From positions 378,917-442,916 of the forward strand of contig NMRA01000369.1 of NCBI GenBank assembly GCA_002633005.1: a stretch of DNA of 64,000 nt, given 5' to 3'. This document shows, piece after piece, positions 1 to 13,200 of the stretch. The notes beneath the pieces were generated by a model. That model made no database searches, was not told where the DNA came from, and saw only the letters and a program-made list of their open reading frames with translations. How positions within the stretch are numbered: the first letter of the stretch is position 1; every line of letters begins with the position of its first letter. This stretch comes from Phoronis australis. Lineage: Eukaryota > Phoronida > Phoronidae. The translations under genes and the position numbers were made by a program.

Positions 1-1914
1 ACTAGTGAGCGTGATGCAATATACGTTTTTAATTGCGAGTGCCAATCATTTACGCCATCGGGTGTTAAATCAAGATAGAACTGCGGATAACACTGATAAA
101 TTTGCTTTCCAGAGAGGAGTTAGTGGTAAATTAAGGGGGAGTTGCAAAAATTAGGCTTTCTATAGACCAGAGTTGTCATGATGAAAGGAAGTAAATGACG
201 GTGTTTTAAGTGGTTGTCCAGCTGCCGGGCTGCGATTCACATGGCACTTTTTGGAGTTCTTAGTATTAACAAGGAAAATACAAAAAATCCACTTCGGTAA
301 AAACCATAGTTTTATCTTTGTCTGAATAAATGGATGTTGGTGAGTGAATTTTTCCTAAACATAGTTTGTTGACATTTTTGTCGTAAATGAATGCAAATGT
401 GGAATTTGCAGATAACTAATTTCAAATATGGATTTCAAATTCACACAGTTGCCTCACTTGCTCTGTCTTATTAATTCAGAACAGATGGGGATTAGGTAGT
501 GTAGTATTTCTCAGTATGGTGAAGATCAACTAACTTTTGGTTTAAGCCTGAAAACATGACTGTGAAATGTTCATTGAAATGATGGCAATATCTCTAATTC
601 GCTAAGAAGTTAGTCTTCAATGCATACTGTTATCCAGTCCTAAAGACAGGATTGATGAAACCAAACCAGGATGTTTACGAATCAAGTGTGAGTTATTCTC
701 TTGGTATATAAATATGCTGGGCTGAAATCTCAACACAGGTTCCTGTTATTAACCATCTGGTGTGGGGGGGGGGGATACTGCTAGACTGCTAGTGATTTAG
801 AGGAAGCAACAATGTATGTTTTCTCATGACTCAGCTCGGGAATTAATGTGACATTTAGAATCTAAAGTGAAAGCATGCTCTAAGCTGTTATTTGTATGCA
901 GGCATTTTGTGCCAGTAATTACGAGTTTCCAGATTTAACAAGTATTTATACGACACCTGTACAGTCAATAAAAGTGACACCTGTAGGGTTAATGCAGGTG
1001 TCACTTTCATTAGGATGTATGTGTATACATCGTCATTTGGTGGATCAGCCCCCCACCCTTACTTTTGAGACAATAACATCTCACCGATTCCGGACAAAAA
1101 TAATTGCCAAAGTTCACTTTCTTCATTTTCAACAATGCCTAAAATTTTTCAAAATGCTGTCTATTGGTGGATGTGGTACAGAGCTTGAATAGGTATCATT
1201 CTGCTACTGTAAATCATGAAAATGTGTGTGAAATAATGCATGATTTCACCTGTTTGCCTTATTGTGTCCTATACTGGTGAGATTTTATAGTACTCAGATT
1301 TGAGCTTCAACACAGCTGAATCTTTACAGGCCTACTTCTTAGGAACTGGTGAATGCCAGCCATAGTTTAAATTCCTAACAAAGAATTAATCCTATGAATG
1401 GCCAAATATCAATTTGTGTTTGTTCTGGTGCTTTCCTTTGAGAAAACACCCATTGCCACCAATTAGTACGTTTGTGATTACCGGCGGTGATATTTGCATT
1501 ATGAGGACCAGTAAACAAAAGCTGCGTAATTTAAGATTTGGATGATTGCATTACTTGGACTAATTGCTGGCCATTCATATGGTATTGATCTGAATCTCTT
1601 GTTGCTTGGCTTGTTTTGAGTAGATGGATTGCTGTTAATTGTACTGAAACTGCATATTACAATTAGAAAGATAACCGAAACCTAGTCAGCGTTACTGCAT
1701 GAGCAAAAGAAAGAGTAGATGAAATACCAAGTGATATCCAAGCTGTTAAGATTACAATTACACATATGTGTGTCTCTGGAAAACTCGCCTGATTGATTTC
1801 CATAGGCATTTGCAGCTTCGCTTATGTTGTCCACTAAGTCCACTGACCATACAAAAATCAATTATCTTCTTTAGTGATGACCAAGTTGACCTTTCTAAAT
1901 GTTAATGTCTACAG
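1..1914. other. Intron or upstream flank of the BTBD6-like gene; no exon recognised
   Basis: I see no convincing coding exon here. The exon at 1915 starts in the middle of the BTB domain, so the earlier coding exon(s) with the start codon and the first half of BTB should lie upstream. I looked for a segment resembling the usual BTB opening (NNELM-DVHF type) ending in a phase-1 donor and did not find one. The open frame at 896-1192 has no family-like motif and no splice context. If the BRF1 model is right, this stretch is also inside a BRF1 intron on the other strand. Confidence 0.6.
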
Positions 1915-3482
1915 GTCACAAGTATGTGCTGGCGACGGGAAGTTCAGTGTTCCATGCCATGTTTTATGGCAGTTTGGCTGATGGTCGTGGTGAGGTAGTC
2001 ATACCTGACGTTGAACCTAAAGCCTTCCTCAATATGCTCAGGTAGGGGCACCACATATACCTCCGGTTAGACAGTTCCAACAGGTTTCGTTGACCTCATA
2101 AAAACAGACTTGCATTCAATTTAGACATTTTGATTGTGTTTGGAAAACCTTCAAAACTTGCCAAATGTGAATTTAATGAATTCTAATAGTAATTGAATTA
2201 GAAGATGTCAAAGTGCAACACTTTTGTGAACTTTTTATTATCCAACTAAGTCTTGTTGGTCGAGTAAAACTCACATAAGCCACATCTCACCAAGATCGTA
2301 CTTGAGAAAAGCAAAATATGACTCATCGGAGCACTTGCTTGTAAAAACTAATTAAAAACTGTTCCAAAAAACTTTTTACTACATGAATCTTACTGTATTT
2401 CCAGTCTATGAGAATGACATGCTATTCGAATGTGTTATAGGTATCTCTACTGTGATGAGATTGACCTGGAGCCAGACACCATCATGGCCACTCTATATGT
2501 GGCCAAGAAATACCTAATTCCTCACCTAGTCAACGAATGCGTGTCCTTTCTTAGCACAAGTCTCAACGCCAAGAACGCCTGTATGCTACTCAGTCAAAGT
2601 CGGATGTTTGCCGAGGAGAAACTGACACAGCACTGCTGGGAGGTGATCGAGGCTCAGGGAGAGGAGACCCTGAAGGCGGAGAGCTTCACGGACATTGACC
2701 AAGACACACTGAACACCATCCTCAGTCACGAAACGCTCAACATGAGCGAGTTACTGCTGTTCAGGGCCACCATGAGGTGGGCTAGAGCGGAGTGTGCCAG
2801 GAGGGAGCTTGAGCCCTCTGTGGAGAACCAGAGAATGGTTCTGGGGAAGACATTGTTTCTACTGCGCATACCCACGCTCAGTCTGGAGGACTTTGCTAAC
2901 AACGTCGCCCAGTCTCAGATCTTGACCGTTCAGGAGACGCACGATATTTTCATGTACTACACAGCCAAGGACAAGCCGCTGCTGCAGTTCCCCACCGTCC
3001 ACAGAAAAGGTCTTAAGCCCATCTGCTGTCGCCGATTTCAGTCGTCGGCATTCCGCAATAATCAATGGCGATACCGCGGTCGCTGTGACAGTATTCAGTT
3101 CATGGTCGACGACAGAATATTCATAGCTGGCTATGGTCTGTATGGATCGAGCAAAGGCAAGACAAAATACAAAGTGAAATTAGAGCTCAAGCATAACTCG
3201 CTGATGTTGGGCGAAAATACGGCTGAGCTGGAAACACCAGGTTCGAGTGAAATATTTCCAGTCATGTTTACTACACCGGTGCAAATTGAGCCAGGTAGAT
3301 TTTATACGGCTAGTGTAACACTAGAAGGCTCTGAACTCAGCTTCTTCGGTCAGGATGGACTCTCTGAAGTGCAATGTGACAATGTGACATTTCAGTTCCA
3401 ATATTCATCGGACAGCACTAATGGAACAGGGGTTCAGCGAGGTCAAATACCAGACATTATATTCTACCACCAAAAGAACTAA
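1915..3482 (+). CDS. BTBD6: BTB/POZ-BACK-PHR domain protein, BTBD6/BTBD3 type (3' part, two exons)
   Basis: Two exons, 1915-2041 and 2441-3482, join in phase: AG acceptor at 1914, donor at 2042, acceptor at 2440. They give 388 residues ending at TAA 3480-3482. The first exon carries the second half of a BTB domain (HKYVLATGSSVFHAMFYG, then IPDVEP). The second opens with YCDEIDLEPDTI and continues into a BACK helical region (NACMLLSQSRMF, LTQHCWEVI). It ends with a PHR domain that starts near RRFQSSAFRNNQWRYRG and closes with STNGTGVQRGQIPDIIFY. That ending fits BTBD3/BTBD6 rather than BTBD1/2. Family members are adaptors for CUL3 ubiquitin ligase; BTBD6 promotes neuronal differentiation in vertebrates by turnover of PLZF. 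The N-terminus is missing from the window. BTBD6 is preferred over BTBD3 because BRF1 is the neighbour, as I recall for human BTBD6; that choice is inference. Confidence 0.93.
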
Positions 3483-5490
3483 AGGCCCCGTCTGCCGAGC
3501 AATGGAACGTATCGTAAACATGTTTTTTGTTGTAATCCTACAGCCTGCAAGCGTGTTATGGATCCATTCAGGATCATGATAAAATTTACAGGACGGAGTT
3601 TTACAAGTTTCTTTTTTATTACTGCTGTGCTTTTGTTCTTTACATTGTGAATCAATGTATTGTATGAAGTTCATCGATGTTAAAATTTCTGTAGGGTAAA
3701 ATAATGTCTACTCTAGGAATGTACAGTGACTATTTAAGAGAAGTAGAGTGATAGTGAATTGCAAATGAGTATCAGTTGGTAGTTATAACAAAAGGCAAGG
3801 TGCAAGTAGTCTTTTTATGCTCACAACAAAAACTTAGAAAATCTCACCAAAATTGATTAGTTATGACAAGAACAATGAAAATATTGAAGGAAATGGATAA
3901 TTATTGGGAAATTTTGCCAAAAAATGAGACTGATTTTTGAATGTTTGATGTCTCGATATTTCTTAAACTTTTCTTAAACTGCAAGTAGTGAAATTGCCAT
4001 TCTTTCAAAAATTGACGGCAAATTTAAATTTGTGAGAGAAGTAACAGTTCAGTCTCTACTGTGATCCAAGGCTGTCGACAATCTTACTTTAAATTATAGT
4101 TTGACTAGTATGTGAGCTGTATGTAAATGGTTGTAAAAGTGCTTTTTCTACCTATATTATTTATTGACACTTTAGTATCCTGATATAGTAGCAAATGAAT
4201 GTGTCAGTTGCGCATTTGTGGCTAGATCCTGTGAGACAAGATGCCAACAGCAGGGCACAACTGCATTAGGTCAGATTAGACGATAATTTATTTAAAAGTG
4301 TAATTAGCATTAGTTAAGTGGACTGTATAATTAGGTTACTTGAAATACTGCTGGGCAGTATGGATTTATGATCTGTCATAAAACATTCATGAGCCACTTA
4401 GTCCTGTAGTGACAGCGGTTCTCGAGGTGTTTTATACTTAGATAATGTACAGTTGCACGGCGTCATGGCAGCAAGACGACTCGAAAAATCTCCAGGGGGT
4501 TAAAATGGGACTACGCTGTGAAATGATAACACAGTGGGGTACTATTTACAGAGCATTTGATGTAAATATAGAGAATGTGATATTCCGTTTTCAAAACGTA
4601 TCATTTGTCTGTGTACAACCCAAGAATACCTAAATTATGTGAATTTCGTTTGAAACGTCCAATTCCGTGAAAGGAATCGAATTCTTTGAATCCCGTCCAT
4701 TTCTGTTATTATCAGAAAACGAAGGTCTCGATATGTACATCAGAGCTTATCCTTTGTGTATCATTGTGTATCATTGATGGGAGGGGTTTGTAATTTGGGA
4801 ACTTTGTTGTGTGTAAGTTACAGGGTTAGAAAAATAGTACACTCCTTTTGTGAAGGTTGATCTCTGATGACAGGATCCGACTCGGGTCAGTTTCTCGACA
4901 CCCAATGCCAGAGTAAATACAACACAGTGAAACTAGCAAACATCAGGTTGAACCAGGAGAGATTTTCAACCAACTTTTAATCAATCCTGAAAATATCTGA
5001 AGAGCAGAGTGCATGGCTACACTATGTAGTGTTGTCAGAGTTTGGTCATGATTCAACCTACGTCAAACCTATGCAAATTGACACACTTTTAAGCACATCT
5101 CAAGGCGAGCTGGCGAAACTGTGTTAATTCAAATATATGTCGTAATTCAGCCAGTTAAATAACATTTGTTGACGGATTAGTCTTTTGAGAATATTGCGTG
5201 CAAGTTTCATGGGATCCATTTCCTTGTTTTAAATTAAACTTTGTGTACAAAAGCCGTTAACTTTGACTAGGATTATTTAATGGTGCTTTCTAGTGTTCGT
5301 TAGTATAATTAGTTTCACTACTTGACATGTTGTGAAACGGAAAACAAAGTCATCAATTATGTTTTCTATTGAACCTTAAATTGCAATATTGTGGCGTGCA
5401 CTATTAATTTCGGGAAAAAAATTATTGTATGAATGTACATAGTCATGCTAACTGTAATTAAAGTAATAATAAATTGTAATCATTTTGTAA
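3483..5490 (+). other. Probable 3' UTR of the BTBD6-like gene
   Basis: The 2 kb after the stop codon is A+T-rich, shows no coding signal, and ends near a pair of polyadenylation hexamers: ATTAAA at about 5457 and AATAAA at 5468-5473. No earlier canonical hexamer stood out. The assignment is inference from position; transcript reads would fix the real end. Confidence 0.45.
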
Positions 5491-6835
5491 GTCAATCCCA
5501 ACTTCTGTTATATGGTGTATAGCGTCTTCTCTTACTCCTGTATTCTGCAGGGCTTGGAATTTTCCTTCGGTTTCAATTTTCTCTTATTTGATTTCCATTT
5601 TTTGTCATTATTTTGATTTTTTTCATGCAAAAACATTTATTTCAGTTAAATTTTACAACACAAAAATATTTTTATCGCCCAAGCCTATTTGTGGAACAAC
5701 ACATCACGTGGAAAATTTTCCTCTTTTTTGTCATTGATCATTCCAAGCTCCGATTCTGTGACGTGAATACCTAGGACTTATTTAAGACAAAGTGGTGACA
5801 TGAGCCAGACTTGGACAAGATTGAATGTGTCAGTGCCATACCAATTAATAATTTTTGCCTTCTAGGCTCATGAACGACCACAGCTGTTATCTATTCATTC
5901 TCGCCATTACAACCTGAAAGCTACACAATCAACCATTCTGTGCATACTGAGGATGGTTGACATTCAGTTGTTCGGTTGACATTCATTTGTATCAAACGGC
6001 AAGCAAGACAAGTCATTCAAAGTATGTCAACTCCACCCGTATATTGCAAATGCACTTAATACGACAACTCCCAGCAGTGAACAGGTTTAGTAACAATCCA
6101 ACTCACAGTTCATTTACAACATTCACACAGTTCTTACCTATGGCTGGTACATTTATGTGTAGTTCCCTTGACAACTGCAGGTACGTCTTGCCAAGTGTAA
6201 ACACATTGACCTACAAATATAAATCAAAGCCTTTAAGCACTGAAATGTTCAATAACCAACACCACATGAGTTACGAACCAATTGCACCGAATTACACAGA
6301 ATTGTCGAGTTCTGGGGTTCTGCGAGGGGGGGGGTTAAGTGTGCAATAAACATGCACCTTGTGTCAAACATTGCCTTGATTGAGACCACTTGCAGATATA
6401 AAATCAATCTTGTCATGTTCCTTGCTCCGATTAGAAATGATTTCTAGGTTTGAGAACTGACAGACCATCAAGTGACAGGCCAGGCTCCTTAACATCCTCG
6501 TCAGAGCAGGTTACTGTCAATTGCTGAAACTAATGGCCAACTGGGGAATGAAAACTCACTAGGTGGCGCTAGTATAACAAGGGTCCTAATCATAAAAAGC
6601 CTGCATTTGGGTAGTCATTGTGATTGCCCATACATGACCCCAATGTGATGATCTGCTTTCTGCTCTCAATCTATTCAGATGTTAAAAAGAGGGGCCTTTC
6701 TCACAAGCACCTCCCAAGTGTTAACAAAGCTTTCAAAAAGCAATTAACTTATGATGAAACTTGACGTTTTTGACACCTGAGTATAGTTGACACCTGCGTG
6801 CACTGCATGTCGCAGCTAAACCAATTTGGACTTGT

Positions 6836-7040
6836 TTACCACGAGCCTATTCCCAGGAATTGAGATCTGTCTCAACTTCCAAACTTTGAAACTTCCACAA
6901 CCAGCAAGTTAGTCAAAATTAAAAACAAAACTTAGGTCAAACCTAAGATCTCTTTCTTGAAATGGACTTGAGACAAATTTAAGTTTTACCTTAAAGTTGA
7001 CTGAAATTTAAGATTCATCTTATCTAAGTCAATGGAACGA
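6836..7040. repeat. Interspersed repeat with CTTAAG/TTAAG-rich palindromic body (copy 1)
   Basis: This stretch is a diverged reverse-complement copy of 39709-39915. Shared blocks include GAAACTTCCACA, CTAAGATCTCTTTCTTGAA, AATTTAAGTTTTACCTTAA and CTAAGTCAATGGAACG. In the other copy these read as TGTGGAAGTTTC, TTTAAGAAAGAGATCTTAAG and so on. The body is full of short self-complementary runs of TTAAG and CTTAA. It looks like a MITE or SINE-like family; no target duplication was established. Confidence 0.6.
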
Positions 7041-7669
7041 ATCCCATGTTTATTACTGGAGCAAGTCCTCAAGAAACGGTGAGAGTGCTTTACAGGTAAA
7101 TGAGACAATCGCTAATTGATCTCAATGGATTCCTATAGCCTAGTTAGATTACACAATTGTCCAAAATGAACCAGACTGAAATATTGGCTATTGTGAGGAT
7201 AACCCTAAACTATATATTGCGTGACAACTAAAATCATGAGCCATATCCATTCATTAAGGGTTCAATTCAGAAAATATTGCTTTAAGGACTCAAAGAGCCA
7301 TCCCTGGGTAACACTCGAGAGATGCTATTCTTACAAATGAATAGTGCCATCAAACTGAATATTGTCCAACACACAGGACTTCACGTTGTCAAGCAAATGC
7401 AGTATTCAATTGCATGTAGACCTGAACAGTGAATTTCGATATGTGACCAGTCCACTCTTTTTCAAAATCAGTATCAATAAATAATAGGTATTTATAATTA
7501 TTCATTTCGCTATTCATCTTACAATTCGTGTACAAACCTTTAAATGCTAGTCCAAATGCACCCCTACGTGAAAAGCACCAATTGACTCTGTGCCATCACA
7601 GAAGACAATCTGTTACATGTCTTGTGGATAGTAATAATCATTACAAAGGCCCCAGATCCTGAGAAACGG

Positions 7670-7830
7670 CAACACTTTGATAAAACGTGTCCACATTTTA
7701 AGAACCAGTTGATGCTTGTTATTCAGAGGAGAAAACTAGTTCTCAAAATCGGGCACGTTATATCAGAAATAGCTCCTCCACTGAACAACAGGCATCTAAC
7801 TGGTTCTCAAAATCCAGGACCCCTGTAAAC
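7670..7830. repeat. Inverted-repeat element, same family as 24887-24988
   Basis: The core TGGTTCTCAAAAT / ATTTTAAGAACCAG occurs three times in alternating orientation (near 7690, 7738 and 7801). The piece GAGAAAACTAGTTCTCAAAA followed by GGGCACGTTATATCAGA matches the element after DCAF4 (GAGAAAACTGGTTCTCAAAA, GGGCATGCTATATCAGAC). The layout is a small foldback with an extra rearranged arm. No transposase is present. Confidence 0.6.
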
Positions 7831-10206
7831 GACTAACTAGTGCACTAGTGCCCCTTGAACAGCAGCTTGTCATGGTGAGAAATTCAACCCACAGTCTCAA
7901 GATACCCAGTGCCTTGAACACTAGACCACCATTGAAGCACTGTCAATAGATATCTCAACATCGAAAGAAGAGAAATTGTCACAAATGTTGAATAGAAATA
8001 TGTGAAACGTACCTGCAAAATGTCACTAAAATCCAGTAACATGTCTGTAGAGTTTAGTTAAGGTTGACAGTACCAGGATCACAGCAAATCACCTTAAAAT
8101 AAAACCACTGGGAACATGTGCTTACTAAGTCTATTAATCTTAAGCCCCACACAGCAGTTTCAGACCCCAATAAATAGAATTAACACCAGTGATTTTTTTC
8201 TGTAAAAGCAATCAATAAACTACATGGAATCCTTGGTGTCATCATGAGTAACTAAAAAATCAAATGCCAACTCTCTGTTTAAAAAAAACGAGTTCCACCC
8301 TAAAACATGAATGGAAACACAAAGGGTTTCATGGGGAACATTGCGTGGGGCTTTAAAGTCTTACTGCTCTTGCACATGCAGAGTTCAACCGATGTCACAG
8401 CGCCACCTATATGGAAACATGGCCCTGTAATGATGATGAAAGGCACATGGAATTCCGTGTGTGGGCTTCAGTGCGCATGTCTTGGTTTGGACGTTTATGG
8501 TAAACATATGTTGTGGGAATGAACTGGAAATTATAGTGAATTGTTTAGTTGTATGTTTGACGGCTTGTAATCTTGCATGCGCCTGAACTATAGACTTAGT
8601 GCATGTTAAAATAAAACTGCGCCACTGTCACAAAAATAGACTCAACTTTGAACATTGTACATGGGTATTAGGATTCAGAATAATGGCAACTGCTGATTTG
8701 AGAGAAGTAAAAAAAATCATTCCATGATTTTAGACTCCATTAATTTATGTCTCATTAGTTTTAAACTTTTAGGTAGAACTTCAAATTTCTCAGGAAATTA
8801 ATACCTTATTTCCCAATGTATGGATATTTTAGGGCACCTTCACTTCCCCATTTGTGTGCCACTCTGGACTACTCATGCCCAAAACTCTATTTTTACACAC
8901 AATATTCCCCTTCATTCATATTCTATCTTCCCACACCCACATTATGTGCTCGTGTACAAACCAACCCTCCTCCCACACATTATTTGTGACCCAAGACGCT
9001 GGTTTTCTAATCACAAAGTTTACAAATTTGTATTAACCTCACAGGGTTGCTGTTTAATTTTTGTTCAATAAAATATCTGAATAACTTAAAATCAAATAGA
9101 AATTATCTTTTTTTAATATATACTGTGAATGTTACCTAGTTTATTGTCGATCGTTTACCAATACTTGCACATATCAACATTGTTGAATACAGAGTGCATT
9201 AAATAGCACTTGCACTGCGTCATTAACAAACATTGTCAATTTATGAATATTTGCTTCATTTTGGATTTCATTTTTACACATTCAAGGTAGTAATTGTGAA
9301 GTGATTTTTTGAAAAGGACATCAAAAACTGGAAGGGATGTGTTTAGAGAGACTATTCATATTCAATTTGAGTTGTAATAGATTAAAGTGGCAAGTGAGAA
9401 TATAGAAAAGATTTCACGGACAGGCGAAAATGTATGGGAACAGGGACGTCCTGTGTGCGTCCACAGAAATATCTCCACAAGATATGAAAAAAGTGTGGGA
9501 GGGGGGAAATAGGCATCCGTGAGAGGGCAATAGTGTTAGTGGGAGAAATAGTGCGCAGGGCCAGGCCTGGGGCACATGTGAGTAGGAAAGTCCAGCAGCC
9601 CTGCATTTGGAAACCAAAAATACAGTAGATTAAAAAAAACAGAACAAACTTTTTCCAGAACTTTTGAGAGCTAAGCACATTACTTGGGGATGAAATGGAA
9701 ATTTTGTCAACATAAAAATGAACTTGTCGAAACTATTTTTTTGACACTATTGTACTAAACTCACTAATGGTCAACTGGAAATTTACTAGGTCATGCTAAC
9801 GTATAAAGGGTCCTCTTTTTAGCATTGAATAGGTTGAGCAGAGTAGAAATAGAAACTAGGTCATCAACAGGGGGCACTTGTGGGATAAGAGTTCTACTTG
9901 GTTACCTGAATGCATGTACTTCTCTGGGTTTGAATTCTTTTTTCACCAGCACCATGTAGTAAATTGAGTTCCCACTCTTTTAGGCAAAGAAGATAGATTG
10001 ACAGATTTCCAGATAAGAGCTACAAGCGAAAGCGCGAGAGCTTTTGACGAAACTTAACAAGTACACCGCCGCAGTTCTGCACTTCATACAGTTGACTGTG
10101 CAGCGCCTGCACTGTCTCAGCTATGACTGGACTTTGATAAAACAGACCCCGCGTTGTCAAGACTGTAACTGTCACACCTCTTTATAATCGAAAAAGGAAA
10201 GGATAC

Positions 10207-13200
10207 GTGGCGTGCCTTCAGTACGACACACGAGGTACAGACAGGCTGCGACTACGTAAGCTGTCTTTCGTCCCCTGGTGAGACGTTTTACGACTGCCAT
10301 TTTGAAGAAATTAAACGCAGTGTCTATGCAATGCTGGTTCAGCCTGAGTTGGCCACCCAGTTCTTGAATTTTCTTTTTACCTGAAAGCAATAAAACATTT
10401 AGTCAAATATTGAGGAATTGAAACTGGCATCTCAATCAAATGTCCGCAAATAGTTATTAAACTTCAATATCACACCTTTGAGAGCTTCAGAAATTATAAG
10501 CTTTCAAATCTGGATGGACGAATGTTTGTACATTTAGTCAGCATATTTATGTCTTTTCGGCACTCATGCACAGTAGTACTGCATGTTCCATTTCGTCAAT
10601 ATACAATCAGTGCAGATTTGTCGTCTATCAGTTAATTACTTATTAAGACAAAAATCACTCAAAATGAGGTGCATTCCACGGTATTTGTGCCATGGACTTA
10701 AAAATTTCAAGTCACCCATTAAACTTTCATTTTGATGTTTACACATAGTTTAATCATTGAATTTTGTTGTCTGCAGGTCCATTTTCTGTTAGTCTCAAAA
10801 GTTTTGCTTTTATCGGACAGTTTATCTCTTATTTGTAAAATTGTGTGTTACAGATGTGACATAACATTTTTCATAATTTTTTCTACTCACATGAAGAAAT
10901 TAATGCCAATATATCATTTACTACACAAGAAGTATACTAACAGTTGAAACTACCTGATTTTTTGTTAATTAGTATTTCCCATTAAACTTTCAAATTAATG
11001 AAAGTCACATCTGTAACATTTAAGTAACAAAAGTTTTGATTTTAGCAAAAAAAGTAAATCAATTTTAACACAATATAATTTCCTCTTTATTCACCCTAAT
11101 CAACAAAATTGAGCAAAATTTCTCAAGGGTATCTCAATCGTTTTCAAAACAGTTTGTTACAGATGTGACATGTTGTAAGAAATGTGACCATCTTTCACAG
11201 CCACAAAGTAAAGATTTCCTTTTTAAAAGGTGTGTATGACCAATTTGAACAAATATCTATGAAGAATTGTTAAAACCACTGTTAATCTTCTACTGAGCCA
11301 AGAACTCCCCGTTTAGCGATAGTTCAAGGCTAACGTTGACACACACTGTGGTGAAGAATATATGCACTGAAAGTCCTCCTCATTCACCACAGCCACCAGC
11401 TGAAAATCCACAAACTTCACCCGAAGCACCAGCTGAAATCCGCCCAATTCACCAGAGGCATATCCTCCTTCATCAGAGGCTCTGATCAGTGTTTTTTCAG
11501 TCAGTGATTATGTGATTGTTGAGTTCAGAGGTATTCGTTTCAAGCAAGGTGTTCCACCAAAACTGGAATTATGGTGTAAAGCAGATATCCCAGAGTCAAA
11601 AACGTTCTACCGCACCTTCAAAACAGCTAACCAGCCCGAAAAACACAAACCCCGACCTCTAAAACAGAAACCCTGGGGATCGGACAAGACACCCCCAGCC
11701 GAAACACTTGCTACTTGCTTTCCAACATTATTCGTCACAAGAAAATAGTGCTTTAGTACCTTTAAAGGGGTTTGTGTTCATACGAGGTTATCAAATTCAC
11801 ATTTTGATGAAACGATAAATCTTCCTATTTTTAATAGTTGATGTGATATGTTGTTTTAGACGACTTATGACCGATCTCTAGCAATACAAGTGTTGATAAT
11901 TAAATCGCGGACATGTACAGTGTACTAGACAGGGTGAACAATGAAAGATGGCATGTGCTTGTGTGGTGGACGCCACAACGGTCACAGAATTCAGAGGAAT
12001 GATGTACCAAAAACGATTGTGAATGTGTTGAGTTCAGAAACTCCGATTCCAAATTTAGGGAACATTGAGGAGTTGAAGTACTCGTTTTGAGGACAAGAAC
12101 AGTAAATTTGGTGACCACAAATTGCACGATTTTCAAGCAACAAGTCATAAGTTACGTTTTATTGTTGTCAATCTTTAACAAATGCTGAAAACAAATGGAA
12201 AGTACTTGAAAATGCACAGTTTGAGGCTATTGACGTTGACTTATAAAATTTGAAAAATTGTCCAGGTTCCCTGTTCGATCACTGGGGTTAGTGTTTTAAA
12301 AGTCTAGGTTTGTGTTTTTTCGGGCTGGTTAGCTGTTTTGACTCCAGGATAAATTGTTTTACACTAAGATTCCAATTTCAAATGGAACAATTGCATCCTA
12401 CGTTGCACAAACCATGATGGTTGAAAGAGATGGCATCGAAGTCACTGTCATGAGAGTGACAGTTAACAAGACTGCATTCAGTTTACCAGCACATGACGAC
12501 ACCACATGGTTTGACTTGGACCAAATAATCGAAAAACTCGGCATATCGATCACTGCTCAGAATAATTTGCAAGGATAAGCAACTGTCGCAGCCTAAACGA
12601 AATTTAATCCTTAGACTTAAGATCAGTACGTCTGGTCAGCATTTCACATCACTTTGTAATTGTAGGTGTATGAGTGTTTATGTTGACCTTAGTTAGTTGT
12701 ACCTGATTTGCTCCTGTTACTAAACTCAATTTTTTCAAGGTGGTTTAAGGACTTACTTGGTATAGGTTTTGTACTTTTCTCTCAGAGACCACAATTTCAT
12801 AATGAAGCTCAAAACAGGTGCATGGCAAACAAACAAAGTAAATTTTAAAACTCCATCTATCAAAAACACTAAAATGGTTTGTCCACACCCCTTACATGCA
12901 AGTGCCAAATAGTCACATCTGTAACAGTCACATCTGTAATGCACATGGTTTTTTTAAATTGCTCATAATTATACAAAGACCTGATTTTAGTTCAAAAACC
13001 TTTTCTTCATGTGATAGCCAAATAAATAGCTAAATTATCTATAGGGAAACTAGTTCCATAATATGAAAAACTGAACAGAGTTTTTAGACAAACCATCATT
13101 AGCATATTGACCATGGCTTTTTTGGTCACATCTGTAACACTAATTAAAAGTAAATTTTAGTACACTTATAATGTGCAGAATTAAAACATTTTGATACTTG

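Larger units (their letters stand above)
5491..10206. other. Long stretch without exons, probably BRF1 intron 3
   Basis: No exon of a known family was recognised on either strand. The next BRF1 coding exon (rest of the first cyclin fold) was looked for on the minus strand and not found. Two repeat copies are listed separately (6836-7040 and 7670-7830). The 130-codon open frame at 5957-6349 lacks motifs and splice support. There is a short G+C-richer patch around 10020-10170 next to BRF1 exon 3, without a recognisable product. Confidence 0.6.

Noticed and set aside
5957-6349. 130-codon plus-strand open frame
   Set aside because: Composition and residues look random, with no recognisable family; it ends in a G run.
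11512-12578. Two small plus-strand open frames (11512-11748, 12354-12578) as a possible transposase
   Set aside because: They fall in opposing arms of a diverged inverted repeat and show no catalytic DDE-type or zinc-finger pattern I can identify.
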